Assembly: GCA_022616535.1 (NCBI GenBank)
Contig: JAKEEM010000042.1
Coordinates: 1 to 53,943, forward strand
Source of the DNA: Chlorobiota bacterium
Lineage (GTDB): Bacteria > Bacteroidota > Ignavibacteria > Tepidaquicellales > OLB5
DNA length: 53,943 nt
Reading direction: 5' to 3'
Positions 37,676-47,573 of the stretch are shown here, piece after piece. Under the pieces are notes generated by a model, which saw only the letters and a list, made by a program, of their open reading frames with translations, was not told the origin of the DNA and did no database searches. A program made the translations under genes and the position numbers. How positions within the stretch are numbered: position 1 is the first letter of the stretch; each line of letters starts with the position of its first letter.

Positions 37676-37906
37676 ATGGAGAAAAAGAAAATAAAATTTA
37701 ATGTGATTATAGAGCAGGATGAAGATGGTGTATATATTGCGTCAGTCCTGAAATAAAAGCTGTTATACATATGCCCTACCCTTGAAGAATTAATCCCAAG
37801 AATTAAAGAAGTAATTGAGCACTGCATAGAAAAACAAGGCCTTCCGAAAGATTTTGATATCAACAAAAAGTTTGTAGGTATTCAGCAGTTTGAGTTTGAA
37901 GTATGA
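37676..37906 (+). pseudogene. decayed HicB-like antitoxin
   Basis: From ATG 37676 the frame reads MEKKKIKFNVIIEQDEDGVYIASV, the N-terminus of HicB-family antitoxins, then hits an in-frame TAA at 37754-37756. After it, the same frame again gives HicB-like text (PTLEELIPRIKEVIEHCIEKQ) to a TGA at 37904-37906. Between them, three single-base losses in short C or G runs would account for the missing V-P-E-I-K-G-C-Y-T-Y segment. The open frame is broken, so a functional antitoxin is unlikely. Confidence 0.7.
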
Positions 37907-38105
37907 GTAAGTTTCGGTTGTTAAACCTGACAAGTTTATCAGGTTTATCGAACATTTAGGATTTAGCTTCTCACGTCAGAAAGGAAGTCACATGTTTTTA
38001 GCACTCTGATGGAAGAACCACCACAATCCGTACCATAAAGGAGAAGATATTCCCCGAGGTTTAATTGCGAAAATTTTGAAAGATAATGAAGCTGATAAAA
38101 GATGA
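37903..38105 (+). pseudogene. decayed HicA-like toxin
   Basis: Overlaps the hicB remnant by ATGA (37903-37906), the usual hicBA arrangement. Assembled across frames it resembles HicA (mRNA interferase): a start near MSK, then FIRFIEHLGFSFSRQKGSH with the catalytic-type RQKGSH motif, then DGRTTT, then YHKGEDIPRGLIAKILKD. At least three small deletions interrupt it: after AAGTTT (37910s), in GCACTC (38000s) and in ATCCG (38020s). No intact frame remains. Confidence 0.68.
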
Positions 38106-38170
38106 ATTTGTGAATTGGCTTACCAAAAAGTAAAGTATAATATTAGTATGTCGAAAAGTTTAAAGGAGAG

Positions 38171-40618
38171 TTATGTCAGTTTATTGGGTTCAATACTTAA
38201 TTTGCGAACTGTAAACATTGCTCCTAAATAAACCATCGCAGAGATTGCAAAAACTATCCTGAACCCGAAGCTCATTGAGAAGATTACCGCTAAAACACTT
38301 CCAATCACTGAAAAGAAACCGTTAACACTCCAGCTGTAAGCAGCAAGATATTTTGAATTATCATCAATTCGGCTCATTCCGTAAGGGAAAGGCATGCCCA
38401 TAAAAAACGCAAGCGGTGCGATCAGAATTATCGAAACAACGACTCTCAATAATACATCTGCTCGTATAAACGCCTCGAATATGACTGAGTTAACTAACCC
38501 AATTAAAAGAGTTAGCAGTGCAATTATAATGTAAATTATATTTACGTTGTTTTTTAGTAATCCAATGGCTTTTTCTGAAAACATACTGCCAATCCCGGAA
38601 AAAATAAGCATTGTTGAAATTACTGTAAGCATTGTATAGACCGGCTGTCCGAGAAATAAAGTGAATTTCTGTATCAGGCAAATTTCAATTATAATATATC
38701 CCAATCCTAATAATGCGAAGTAAAGGATGTATTTTCCTTTTTTTGCGTTTTTAACTTTAGGGTCTTTGCGGAACCTTAAGTACACCGGAAGCAAAATCAG
38801 GAGTGCTGAAAATATAATTGTTTGTAAAAGCAGCACAAGCAGAGTTGATTCCGCCACAGGTTTTTGTACAAGAGTTATTATTGCTCTATCGGTTTGTGAG
38901 AATGATTCCTTTACGTGGCTAAAGCTTAAGTCAGTAAAATCGGTATTGTGCTCAAAATAGGGATTATCATCAGTTGCGGGCAGGAGCTTTGAATCGGGAT
39001 ATTTTTTCACCGTCTCATAAATGTTATCGCTTTCGATTATATCCTTAAAAACCCCTTCCTGTTTTGAAGTAGGGTCATAAACTGTCTCAAGGTTCAAAAG
39101 CGCTGCCATTGTTTTCAATCGCTGAATGTCGAACTCATCGAACCCGCGTTTTCTGAACAGGACCCCGCTTAAATAGCTTACGTCGATTTCAAATTCCGAC
39201 GGCGGTCTTTTAAAAATGTAGAACTGGGTTTTTGTATCGCTTCCTCCGTTTTTTTGCTGCGCGATTTTTAATGTGGTAACAAGTCTTGGAATCTGCGACT
39301 CGGGTCTGGTTATATATAAAATTCCGTTAATATCAAGATGCTGCAGGTATTCCCTTACGGCTTCTTCAGTTAATATGTAGTTTTCTACCAGACTCATTGC
39401 GCCGCTGTTTGTTGCCGAAGCCGAAATTGTATGAGCGCTTATGATTATATCATATTTGATTCTCTTGCCCCTAAGCCAGCTTCGTGCATCATCGGTGATT
39501 ATTCTTACGCGCTTATCTTTTGCAAGAGCTGTAGTCCAGTAAGCGGTAAAATCTCTTTCAATTAAGTCATTCAAAATGCCGTTTATTTCAACAGCGGTAA
39601 CGGATTTAGCGCCGTTAGTCAGGGCAGTTAGAATCTCGCCCCCGCCTCCGGAGCCCAGAATAAACACTTTAGCCGTGTCTTCGCGCTTTAACAGCATTGC
39701 AAGATTCGATGCATCGAACGGGGGACGTGACGTGTCGCTCAAAACCGGAACCTGCGGAATATTGGTTGTTGAATTACCCGCATCAATAATTGCAGTATAA
39801 ACGGGGTAATCATCCACAGGCGGCTCGTCATCTTTCATTACATCCACTTTTGAAAATGAATTCCATTTGGTGAGTATTCGCAAATCCGGATTTTCTTTCA
39901 AATAATTTCCGTAAACCTTGTTTGAAGAAATCGAAATTGGCAGATATGAATCAGGGGCGGTTAGAAAAAGCCCGTTGATTAAAATCATGATGGCTGCGCC
40001 GAATAGTGCGATTGTCTGCATCCTGTTTTTTTCCACTGCAAATACGAGTGCACCAAGACAGGCAATTATCGATGCGGCAGCTATTCCCCCTGAACCCCCG
40101 AATGAAGGCAGAATAAGGATAAACACAAAGCAGCTTAGTCCCGCGCCCACTAAATCAAAAAAATATAAACTGTTTATATTCGATTTAAATCTTGTAAATA
40201 ACTGACCGATTATTAACCCTGCCAGAAAGAAGGGGAGTGTAATTATCAAATAGTAAACAGGCAGATACAGCCATTGGTTTGAATCTAATAACAGACTGAA
40301 CGGCTCAAATGGGATTTTATTAATCAGGATAAAAGAAATTATTATTGATACAGAGTAAAGTACCGAAGTAATTGCCAGAAATGAATTGATTTCAGCTTTG
40401 CTGATTTTGCTTGAAAGAATAATTGTTACTCCGCTAATTCCGAACCCTAAAAGTGCAATGCTGATTATCATAAATGCAAAGTGGTACCAAAGCGATACCG
40501 AAAGTACCCTGATTAATGTAAATTCAAGCATTAAAACGCTTAAAGAGACAAACAAAATGCCTAGCTTATGCTTTATAGTGAGCGTTTCTTTTGGCGGAGA
40601 TTTTTTTTGTTCCTTCAT
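38171..40618 (-). CDS. membrane protein with spermidine-synthase-like methyltransferase-fold domain
   Basis: 815 aa. Seven or more TM helices occupy about residues 17-220, a soluble Rossmann domain lies at about 235-585, and a second TM block runs from about 590 to the end. The soluble part has the aminopropyltransferase-like SAM-fold motif VFILGSGGGGEILTAL at 318-333 and AVEINGILNDLIE at 342-354. Such TM-spermidine-synthase fusions are widespread in Bacteria, but their substrates are mostly unknown, and polyamine synthesis should not be assumed. It lies 18 bases downstream of nadB on the same strand and is the last gene of the rho-rng-nadB run. Confidence 0.82.
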   Translation of the reverse strand: MKEQKKSPPKETLTIKHKLGILFVSLSVLMLEFTLIRVLSVSLWYHFAFMIISIALLGFGISGVTIILSSKISKAEINSFLAITSVLYSVSIIISFILINKIPFEPFSLLLDSNQWLYLPVYYLIITLPFFLAGLIIGQLFTRFKSNINSLYFFDLVGAGLSCFVFILILPSFGGSGGIAAASIIACLGALVFAVEKNRMQTIALFGAAIMILINGLFLTAPDSYLPISISSNKVYGNYLKENPDLRILTKWNSFSKVDVMKDDEPPVDDYPVYTAIIDAGNSTTNIPQVPVLSDTSRPPFDASNLAMLLKREDTAKVFILGSGGGGEILTALTNGAKSVTAVEINGILNDLIERDFTAYWTTALAKDKRVRIITDDARSWLRGKRIKYDIIISAHTISASATNSGAMSLVENYILTEEAVREYLQHLDINGILYITRPESQIPRLVTTLKIAQQKNGGSDTKTQFYIFKRPPSEFEIDVSYLSGVLFRKRGFDEFDIQRLKTMAALLNLETVYDPTSKQEGVFKDIIESDNIYETVKKYPDSKLLPATDDNPYFEHNTDFTDLSFSHVKESFSQTDRAIITLVQKPVAESTLLVLLLQTIIFSALLILLPVYLRFRKDPKVKNAKKGKYILYFALLGLGYIIIEICLIQKFTLFLGQPVYTMLTVISTMLIFSGIGSMFSEKAIGLLKNNVNIIYIIIALLTLLIGLVNSVIFEAFIRADVLLRVVVSIILIAPLAFFMGMPFPYGMSRIDDNSKYLAAYSWSVNGFFSVIGSVLAVIFSMSFGFRIVFAISAMVYLGAMFTVRKLSIEPNKLT

Positions 40619-40636
40619 TTAAACTTTTTCGGCTTT

Positions 40637-42256
40637 TTAAACTATTTGGTTTGAAATAACAGTATCCTTTAAATATTTAGCGGTGCTTTGCGGATAATCC
40701 GTATTGTAATGAAGTCCCCTTGATTCCTTCCGCATTAATGCTGACTTAATGATTAAATAAGATATTAGCGCCATATTACGCAGCTCAAGCAGTTCTCTTG
40801 TTATCCTTGTCTTTTTATAGAATATTTCTATTTCTTTTTTAATCAGCTTAATTCGCCTTAATGCCCGGTTAAGTCTAAGATTTGACCGCACTATCCCCAC
40901 GTAATTCGACATTATCTGCTTAATTTCGTTACTGTTCTGCGAAATTAATATCCATTCCTCGGCATTTTCAGTTCCGCTTTCGTCCCAGTCCGGAATTAAC
41001 TTGGAATTTGCTTTTTTGATTCCTTTGAACTCGTCCTTACAGTTTATAGCGGCTTTATCGGCAAACACCAATGCTTCAAGCAGTGAGTTAGATGCAAGAC
41101 GGTTCGCTCCGTGCACTCCCGTCATTGCCGTTTCCCCAAGAACATACAGGTTATTTAGGGTTGAGCTGCCGTTTAAATCGCTTACAACACCCCCGCATAT
41201 ATAATGCGCCGCAGGTACAACAGGTATATATTCCTCAGCTATATTAATACCGGTCTCTATACACTTATGGTAAATATTGGGAAAATTATTTTTAATTTCG
41301 TTTTCGCTTAAGCCGGTTGCATCCAGATATACATACTCATCACCCGATTTTTTCATTTCATTATCGATTGCGCGGGCAACAATATCCCTAGGGGCGAGCG
41401 AACTGCGCGGGTCGTAATTATTCATAAATTCCTGCCCCTGCTTAGTCCTTAATACAGCGCCGGCGCCCCTCAATGCTTCTGAAATCAGAAATGACCTGCC
41501 TTCGGGTGAACCATCCGGCTTTTTTTCATACAGACTCGTCGGGTGAAACTGGACAAACTCCATGTTTGCAATCTCACACCCGCTTCTGTATGCCATTGCG
41601 ATTCCGTCTCCTGTGGCGATTTGGGGATTTGTTGTATGAAGGTAAACCTGCCCTATTCCGCCGGTACAGATTAGAGTCATATTTGAGAGAACAGTTAGAA
41701 TTTTTTTATAATTTTCGTCATAGATATAAGCGCCGTAACAGCTTTTGTTTTTGACTCTCTTTTTTGGCTTAAAATGGTGTTCCGTAATCAGCTCAACTGC
41801 GGTATGATGCTCTAAAACCTTTATATTTTTACTTGCGCCGGCTTTTTCAACAAGCGATTTTTCTATTTCCGCGCCTGTTAAATCTTTGGAATGGACAATT
41901 CTTTCTACAGAGTGCCCGCCTTCTTTGCCTAAATCAAGCCCCCCGTTACTAGATGAGAAATTTACTCCGTGCTCCATTAATTCCTGAATTAATCTTGGTC
42001 CGTTTTTTACAATTTGCTCTACTGCATCTAAGTGGCATAGTCCCGCGCCGCATTCAAGCGTGTCTTTTATATGCAAATCATAGCTGTCAAGCGGCGAGGT
42101 AACGGCTGCAATGCCTCCTTGGGCGTAGTTAGTGTTTGACTCTGCCTGCTCTTTTTTTGTGACAATTAAAACGTTCGAGTATTTAGCTGCTTTAAGGGCG
42201 AATGAGAGACCTGCTATTCCGCTTCCGATAACAAGTATGTCGGTTTCAATTCTCAA
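40637..42256 (-). CDS. nadB: L-aspartate oxidase
   Basis: 539 aa, the flavoprotein that oxidises L-aspartate to iminoaspartate, the first step of de novo NAD synthesis. The FAD-binding DILVIGSGIAGLSFALKAAK lies at residues 5-24, NTNYAQGGIAAV near 42-53, HPTSLYE near 240, REVISEAL-like SFLISEALRGAGAVL, and the FAD-contact GANRLASNSLLEALVF near 383. The C-terminal helical domain is complete. nadA and nadC are not adjacent. The gene starts 21 bases after rng, so it is probably in the same operon. Confidence 0.95.
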   Translation of the reverse strand: MRIETDILVIGSGIAGLSFALKAAKYSNVLIVTKKEQAESNTNYAQGGIAAVTSPLDSYDLHIKDTLECGAGLCHLDAVEQIVKNGPRLIQELMEHGVNFSSSNGGLDLGKEGGHSVERIVHSKDLTGAEIEKSLVEKAGASKNIKVLEHHTAVELITEHHFKPKKRVKNKSCYGAYIYDENYKKILTVLSNMTLICTGGIGQVYLHTTNPQIATGDGIAMAYRSGCEIANMEFVQFHPTSLYEKKPDGSPEGRSFLISEALRGAGAVLRTKQGQEFMNNYDPRSSLAPRDIVARAIDNEMKKSGDEYVYLDATGLSENEIKNNFPNIYHKCIETGINIAEEYIPVVPAAHYICGGVVSDLNGSSTLNNLYVLGETAMTGVHGANRLASNSLLEALVFADKAAINCKDEFKGIKKANSKLIPDWDESGTENAEEWILISQNSNEIKQIMSNYVGIVRSNLRLNRALRRIKLIKKEIEIFYKKTRITRELLELRNMALISYLIIKSALMRKESRGLHYNTDYPQSTAKYLKDTVISNQIV

Positions 42257-42277
42257 ATTCTCTTTGCCTCAAATTTT

Positions 42278-43855
42278 CTACGAAAATTTTTCGGTAATGT
42301 CTTCGCCGGTTTTTGCTTTAATGAAACGAAATTCCTGAAGTGCTAATGAAAGGTCTTCAACCAGATTGATTCTCATCAGGTGCTTGAATAAAAGCTTGGT
42401 TATGTTGCTAATGGTTCCTTCCTTAAGGTGCTTATACACAAAAGGGTGGACTTTTAATACGAGCTTTCCTGCTGAAATCCTGCTGTTTTCTGCTTTAAAT
42501 CTTTCAATCCACCTTTCAATTCTGGTTACGATATTTGTAGAGCTTTCAACAATTCCCGTTCCTCCGCAAAGGGGACACTGCTCGGTTATAGAACGGACCA
42601 CGTTTTCCCGTACCCTTTGTCTTGTGATTTGAACTAACCCGAACTCAGACATCGGAAGAATAGTTACCTTAGCCCGGTCTTTTTTAAATTCTTTTTTAAG
42701 CTCGTCGTAAACTTTCTTCTTGTTTTTATCGTCGTATACATCAATAAAATCTATTACTATAATACCCCCCAAATCTCTTAATCTTATCTGCCTTACGACT
42801 TCTCTTGCTGCTTCAAGGTTTGTCTTAAGCGAGTTGGTTTCCTGGTCTTTGCTTCTTGCATACTTGCCGCTGTTTACATCAATAACATACATTGCCTCAG
42901 TCTTCTCAATGATTAAGTGCCCGCCTATTCTAAGCGGGACTTTTTTACTTAGCGTCTGGTGAATTTCGCTTTCTATATTGTATTTATCGAATAGAGGAGC
43001 ATCATTCTTATAATACTGAACTTTATCAACAAATTCGGGGGAATTTACCTTAAGATAGGATATCATTTCCTTGTGCAGTTTTTTGGAATCAGTAACGACT
43101 TTTTCAACATCGTCTCTTAGTGAATCCCTTATTACGCTCGTGGTCACCGATAATTCTTTATACAGCAGTACCGGCGGCTGCGCGGACTTTACTTTTTTCT
43201 CGATTTCCTTCCAGGTCTTATGGAGATTTTCAAGGTCTTCCAGTATTGATTTTTCTTCCTGTTCTTCTGCAACTGTTCTAATAATTGCTCCGAATTCAAG
43301 TCTTCTTGAATTTCTGTAATTCCTTACAATGTGCTTCAGGCGCCGTTTCTCTCGTATATCCTGAATTTGTTTGGATGCGTTTATTTTGTTTTCAAAGGGA
43401 AGAAATACCAAATATCTTCCGGGAAGCGATATTTTGGATGTAACCCTCACTCCTTTATTACCGACGGGCTCCTTTGTTATCTGGACAATAATTTTCTGGC
43501 CCCGTTCTAATTTCGGGAGAGGGTTTCTTCGTTTGCCGTGTGGTTGATTTTTGGGAGGGGGGGTATTTTCTTCATCTTCTTCGTCTTCGTCAAGCTCCTC
43601 GCCGAAAATTTCTTTAAAATCTTCTGCCTGGTCGCCTATGTCGGAAAAATGCAGGAAAGCATCCTGTTTAAAGCCAAGGTCAATAAATGCGGCTTTTATG
43701 CCGGGTATAACTTTTGCAACGCGTCCGAGGTAAATATCGCCTACTACTCTTTCATAATCGGGATTTTCTATAAAAAGCTCGGCTAATCTGCCGTCTTCGG
43801 TTATCGCTATTCTTATTTCATCGGGGGTTGCATTAATAATTATATCTTTTTTCAT
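42278..43855 (-). CDS. rng: ribonuclease G/E family protein
   Basis: 525 aa, somewhat longer than E. coli RNase G (489). An S1-like domain (GDIYLGRVAKVIPGIKAAFIDLG at about residues 39-61) is interrupted by an acidic then basic insert (EELDEDEEDEENTPPPKNQ). Metal-binding VIDVNSGKY and IIVIDFIDVYD near residues 311-350 carry the catalytic Asp residues. CPLCGGTG near 433 is the zinc-link. The long C-terminal scaffold of RNase E is absent, so RNase G-like processing of rRNA and mRNA is inferred. It follows rho by 91 bases. Confidence 0.93.
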   Translation of the reverse strand: MKKDIIINATPDEIRIAITEDGRLAELFIENPDYERVVGDIYLGRVAKVIPGIKAAFIDLGFKQDAFLHFSDIGDQAEDFKEIFGEELDEDEEDEENTPPPKNQPHGKRRNPLPKLERGQKIIVQITKEPVGNKGVRVTSKISLPGRYLVFLPFENKINASKQIQDIREKRRLKHIVRNYRNSRRLEFGAIIRTVAEEQEEKSILEDLENLHKTWKEIEKKVKSAQPPVLLYKELSVTTSVIRDSLRDDVEKVVTDSKKLHKEMISYLKVNSPEFVDKVQYYKNDAPLFDKYNIESEIHQTLSKKVPLRIGGHLIIEKTEAMYVIDVNSGKYARSKDQETNSLKTNLEAAREVVRQIRLRDLGGIIVIDFIDVYDDKNKKKVYDELKKEFKKDRAKVTILPMSEFGLVQITRQRVRENVVRSITEQCPLCGGTGIVESSTNIVTRIERWIERFKAENSRISAGKLVLKVHPFVYKHLKEGTISNITKLLFKHLMRINLVEDLSLALQEFRFIKAKTGEDITEKFS

Positions 43856-43946
43856 GAAATCATGAATTTATTCTTCGTAATCGGACTAAAGACACATCTT
43901 CCTGCAAAAAGCAGGCATAATGCAGGTGCAGAATGCAGGAACATCG

Positions 43947-45230
43947 TTATGAGTTCATACTCTTTAAAAACTCTTTATTGCTTTTAGTCCCTTTTAATTT
44001 CTCAAGCAGAAACTCCATTGCCTCTACAGGAGTAAAATCACTCAGGATTTTCCTCAGCAGCCATATCTTGCTGAGCTCTTCTTCGTCTAGCAGAAGTTCT
44101 TCTTTACGGGTGCCTGAGCGGTTCAGGTCAATAGCAGGAAATATTCTTCTGTCTGCAAGCTTTCTATCCAGCACAATTTCCATATTTCCGGTTCCTTTGA
44201 ATTCCTCAAATATAACCTCGTCCATCCTGCTGCCTGTTTCTATTAATGCCGTGGCAATGATTGTTAAGCTGCCGCCTTCTTCTATATTTCGTGCGGCGCC
44301 AAAAAATCTTTTAGGTCTGTGCAGAGCGTTTGCATCAACACCGCCTGATAAAATCTTTCCGCTGTGCGGAACTACGGTGTTATGCGCCCTTGCTAACCTT
44401 GTGATGCTATCGAGTAAAATCACTACGTCCTTTTTGGCCTCGGTTAACCTTTTTGCTTTTTCAAGAACTATGTCCGAAACCTGGACGTGCCTCTCCGGCG
44501 GTTCGTCGAATGTTGAGCTCACTACTTCGGCTCTAACCGAGCGCTCCATATCGGTTACCTCCTCAGGACGTTCGTCAATCAACAGTACAATCAGCTCAAC
44601 TTCGGGTTGATTTTTAGATATCGCATTGGCAATCTGCTGCAGAAGTATTGTCTTCCCTGCCTTTGGCGGTGATACAATCATACCCCTGTTGCCTTTACCA
44701 ATCGGTGTAAAAAGATTCATTATCCTGGTTGAATATTCACCGGGGGCGGATTCTAAGTTTAATCTTTCATCTGCATAAAGAGGAGTAAGATTATCGAATA
44801 AAATCCTCTCCCGCATTTTTTCCGGTTCTACACTGTTTACCTTTTCGACTCTTAATAAAGCAAAGAACCTTTCGCCCTCTTTCGGCGGTCTAACCTGCCC
44901 GCTGACCGTATCGCCTGTTCTTAAGGCAAACTTTTTAATTTGTGACGGCGAAACATATACGTCGTCAGGCGAGGATAGGTAATTGTAATCCGCTGAGCGG
45001 AGAAAACCGTATCCGTCGGGCAGTACGTCAAGAACGCCCTTGCTGTAGGCTACTCCGTCTTTTTCAGTTCCTGTTTCCAGGATTTTATATATAAGGTCTT
45101 GTTTTCTTAGGTCGCTGTATTCAGAAATGTGAAGGTTTTTTGCTATTTCGTAGAGATCCGAAATCTTTTTCTTCTTAAGCTCAGCTACATCCATAGAAGG
45201 CTTTATCTCATCTTTTTTCTCTGATGCCAT
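43947..45230 (-). CDS. rho: transcription termination factor Rho
   Basis: 427 aa hexameric RNA helicase. The N-terminal helical domain ([27 protein letters not shown]) precedes the RNA-binding OB fold ([20 protein letters not shown] at residues 65-84). Walker [10 protein letters not shown] is at 187-195, Walker B-type [18 protein letters not shown] near 210-227, and [13 protein letters not shown] near 274-286. There is no large insert as found in some Actinobacteria. A promoter match about 130 bases upstream implies a long leader, compatible with autoregulation. Confidence 0.97.
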   Translation of the reverse strand: MASEKKDEIKPSMDVAELKKKKISDLYEIAKNLHISEYSDLRKQDLIYKILETGTEKDGVAYSKGVLDVLPDGYGFLRSADYNYLSSPDDVYVSPSQIKKFALRTGDTVSGQVRPPKEGERFFALLRVEKVNSVEPEKMRERILFDNLTPLYADERLNLESAPGEYSTRIMNLFTPIGKGNRGMIVSPPKAGKTILLQQIANAISKNQPEVELIVLLIDERPEEVTDMERSVRAEVVSSTFDEPPERHVQVSDIVLEKAKRLTEAKKDVVILLDSITRLARAHNTVVPHSGKILSGGVDANALHRPKRFFGAARNIEEGGSLTIIATALIETGSRMDEVIFEEFKGTGNMEIVLDRKLADRRIFPAIDLNRSGTRKEELLLDEEELSKIWLLRKILSDFTPVEAMEFLLEKLKGTKSNKEFLKSMNS

Positions 45231-45357
45231 AATACGTTAAAATTAATTATTAGTTTAGATTAGTAATATCTGGAAAGTATTTAAAAAGTCTTTAGAAAAC
45301 TATACGATATTCGAATTATATAATCCGGGTGACTTTTGATGTGTTTTAAGAACTGCA

Positions 45358-45388
45358 CAAATATATACAATATTAGCTAATAATACAA
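45358..45388 (-). promoter_or_regulatory. Bacteroidota-type promoter of rho
   Basis: On the minus strand: TTG (45388-45386), 20 bases, TATATTTG (45365-45358), fitting the TAnnTTTG pattern. The predicted start near 45350 leaves an A+T-rich leader of about 120 bases before rho ATG 45230. Confidence 0.5.
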
Positions 45389-45472
45389 TAGCAATTAATA
45401 AAAATTATAGTTACTAATTTATATAGGCATTGATAAGATTTTTTGCTATTTTTAACCTCAAATTTAAGGGTT

Positions 45473-46774
45473 ATGGCAAATATTTATAAATACACACATT
45501 TCGTGTTTTTATTTCTTTTTGTAGTGGTTAGTCCGTTGGTTTCTCAAACGGCTCCGCTTGTATACTTGATAAAAATCGACGGCTCCATAAATCCCTCAAC
45601 CTCTGACTTTGTTCACAAAAGCATCGAAGAAGCCAGAAACAAAAATGCCGAATGTTTAGTGATTGAGCTTAACACCCCGGGGGGACTGCTTAAATCAACC
45701 AGGTACATTGTAAGCGATTTATTAATGTCACCCGTTCCTGTTGTAGTTTTTGTTTCTCCAAGCGGTTCTCAATCTGCTTCGGCGGGAGTATTTATAACCC
45801 TTGCCGCTAACATTGCTGCAATGGCTCCGGGGACGAACATCGGCGCCTCGCACCCAGTAAACATGCAGGGCGGGATGGATTCAGTTATGTCCGAAAAAGC
45901 AACCAACGATGCTGCAGCTTTTATCCGTTCAATTAGTGAAAAAAGGAAGCGCAATATCAAGTGGGCGGAAGATGCGGTTAGGAAGAGCGTTTCCATTACT
46001 GAAACCGAAGCATTGAGGGACAGTGTTATTGACCTGATTGCAAATAATGTAAACGATTTGCTCGAAAAAATACACGGCAGGGAAGTGGAAACTTCCACCG
46101 GTAAAAAAGTTCTTAACACAAAAAATGCCCTAATTATTAATTATGAAATCGGCTGGTTTCAGAAATTCCTTGGTGTAATAAGCGACCCGAACATAGCATA
46201 TATATTAATGATGATTGGTATATGGGGAATTATACTGGAATTCTATCACACGGGCGGCATTTTGCCGGGTGTGGTTGGAGTGATATGCATTGTGCTTGGT
46301 TTATACGGACTCCACACACTGCCCATAAATTACGCTGGTTTGGCATTGATTGTTTTGGCAATAATTCTTTTTATTGCAGAAATAAAAATTACAAGTTACG
46401 GTATGCTTACAGTAGGAGGGGTAATATCTCTTTTTCTCGGCTCATTTATGCTGATTGACAGCGACTCAGGGCTTGAAGTCGCTCAGATTTCTCTCGGTGT
46501 TATTATCGGAACTGTAATCATTATAACAACTCTTTTTATTATGCTTGCTTACCTTGTTATAAGGGCGCACAAACGCAAAGCTATGACAGGTGAAACCGGT
46601 ATGGTCGGTGAAATCGGCGAGGTATTTTCCGATTTTGCAAACGGTTCGGGCTCGGTTAAAGTGCTTGGTGAAATTTGGAAAGCCGAAACAGATGATTCCG
46701 GAGAAATTACAAAAGGCGCCAAAGTAAAAGTAGTAAATGTAAAAGGATTAACAATAAAAGTGCAAAAAATCTAA
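45473..46774 (+). CDS. NfeD-family membrane-bound ClpP-class serine protease
   Basis: 433 aa from ATG 45473, preceded by an AAGGG-like SD; the upstream TTG 45443 is rejected. A signal/anchor helix (residues 8-24) is followed by a ClpP-class domain with IELNTPGGLLKSTRYIV near 64-80 and catalytic-type S103 in SASAG. GTNIGASHPV follows near 120-129. Four or five TM helices lie at about 230-345, and a C-terminal NfeD OB-fold domain (GETGMVGEIGEV onward) ends the protein. These proteases are usually paired with a stomatin-type protein, which is the case here, and are thought to cleave membrane stomatins. Confidence 0.92.
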   Translation: MANIYKYTHFVFLFLFVVVSPLVSQTAPLVYLIKIDGSINPSTSDFVHKSIEEARNKNAECLVIELNTPGGLLKSTRYIVSDLLMSPVPVVVFVSPSGSQSASAGVFITLAANIAAMAPGTNIGASHPVNMQGGMDSVMSEKATNDAAAFIRSISEKRKRNIKWAEDAVRKSVSITETEALRDSVIDLIANNVNDLLEKIHGREVETSTGKKVLNTKNALIINYEIGWFQKFLGVISDPNIAYILMMIGIWGIILEFYHTGGILPGVVGVICIVLGLYGLHTLPINYAGLALIVLAIILFIAEIKITSYGMLTVGGVISLFLGSFMLIDSDSGLEVAQISLGVIIGTVIIITTLFIMLAYLVIRAHKRKAMTGETGMVGEIGEVFSDFANGSGSVKVLGEIWKAETDDSGEITKGAKVKVVNVKGLTIKVQKI

Positions 46775-46797
46775 TAATTTAAATTATAGGAGATGTT

Positions 46798-47562
46798 ATG
46801 GAAGCGGTAATAATAACTTTGTTATTTTTTGGTTTTCTGTTTTTCCTGATTTTGCTTTTCAGCATGATTAAAGTGCTCCGCGAGTACGAAAGGGGGGTTA
46901 TTTTCCGCCTTGGAAGGTATGTTGCAACCAAAGGTCCCGGTCTGATAATTCTTATCCCTATAATCGATAAAATGGTTAAGGTCAGCTTAAGAACACTTGT
47001 TATGGATGTTCCTTCACAGGATATCGTAACGAAAGATAATATTTCGGTAAAGGTTAATGCCGTGGTTTATTTCCGTGTTCTTCAGCCGGATAAATCCGTT
47101 ATCGAAGTGCAGGACTTCCTTTTTGCAACTTCACAAATTGCCCAAACCACACTCAGAAGCGTTCTGGGCCAATCGGAGCTTGATGAGCTGCTTTCCGAAA
47201 GAGATGCGATTAACAAAAAACTGCAGGTAATTATAGATGACCACACCGAGCCTTGGGGGATTAAGGTCTCCAATGTTGAGGTCAAGCAAATTGACCTTCC
47301 GATTGAAATGCAAAGAGCAATGGCTCGCCAGGCAGAGGCAGAAAGAGAAAGAAGAGCAAAAGTTATCCACGCTGACGGTGAATTCCAGGCATCGCAAAAA
47401 CTTGCCGATGCGGCTGAGGTTATCCAGAAGCAGCCGATTTCATTGCAGCTTAGATATTTACAGACATTAACGGAAATAGCAACCGAGAAGAACTCAACAA
47501 TAATCTTCCCGCTGCCAATTGATTTAATTACACAGTTTATGAAGATATTAGAGAAGAGGTAG
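46798..47562 (+). CDS. slipin / stomatin-like SPFH-domain protein
   Basis: 254 aa. One N-terminal membrane helix (about residues 4-23) precedes the SPFH domain: [23 protein letters not shown] at 28-50, [24 protein letters not shown] at about 75-98. A helical C-terminus with [27 protein letters not shown] follows, typical of slipins. A strong SD (AGGAG) precedes ATG 46798. It lies 23 bases downstream of the NfeD protease gene, the classic partner. Likely role: membrane microdomain scaffold at the inner membrane. Confidence 0.94.
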   Translation: MEAVIITLLFFGFLFFLILLFSMIKVLREYERGVIFRLGRYVATKGPGLIILIPIIDKMVKVSLRTLVMDVPSQDIVTKDNISVKVNAVVYFRVLQPDKSVIEVQDFLFATSQIAQTTLRSVLGQSELDELLSERDAINKKLQVIIDDHTEPWGIKVSNVEVKQIDLPIEMQRAMARQAEAERERRAKVIHADGEFQASQKLADAAEVIQKQPISLQLRYLQTLTEIATEKNSTIIFPLPIDLITQFMKILEKR

Positions 47563-47573
47563 GGGTCAGGATT

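Noticed and set aside
38173-38214. Short plus-strand frame (13 codons) with AAAGGAG in front
   Set aside because: Overlaps the end of the spermidine-synthase-like gene on the other strand and encodes nothing recognisable; the SD-like match is probably chance.
38171-40618. Naming the membrane protein a true spermidine synthase
   Set aside because: Only the SAM-type fold is clear; the TM fusion family is of mostly unknown substrate and no polyamine genes are nearby.
43933-44610. 225-codon open frame on the plus strand opposite rho
   Set aside because: Ser-rich text produced by the antisense of acidic rho codons; rho itself is unmistakable in the other strand.
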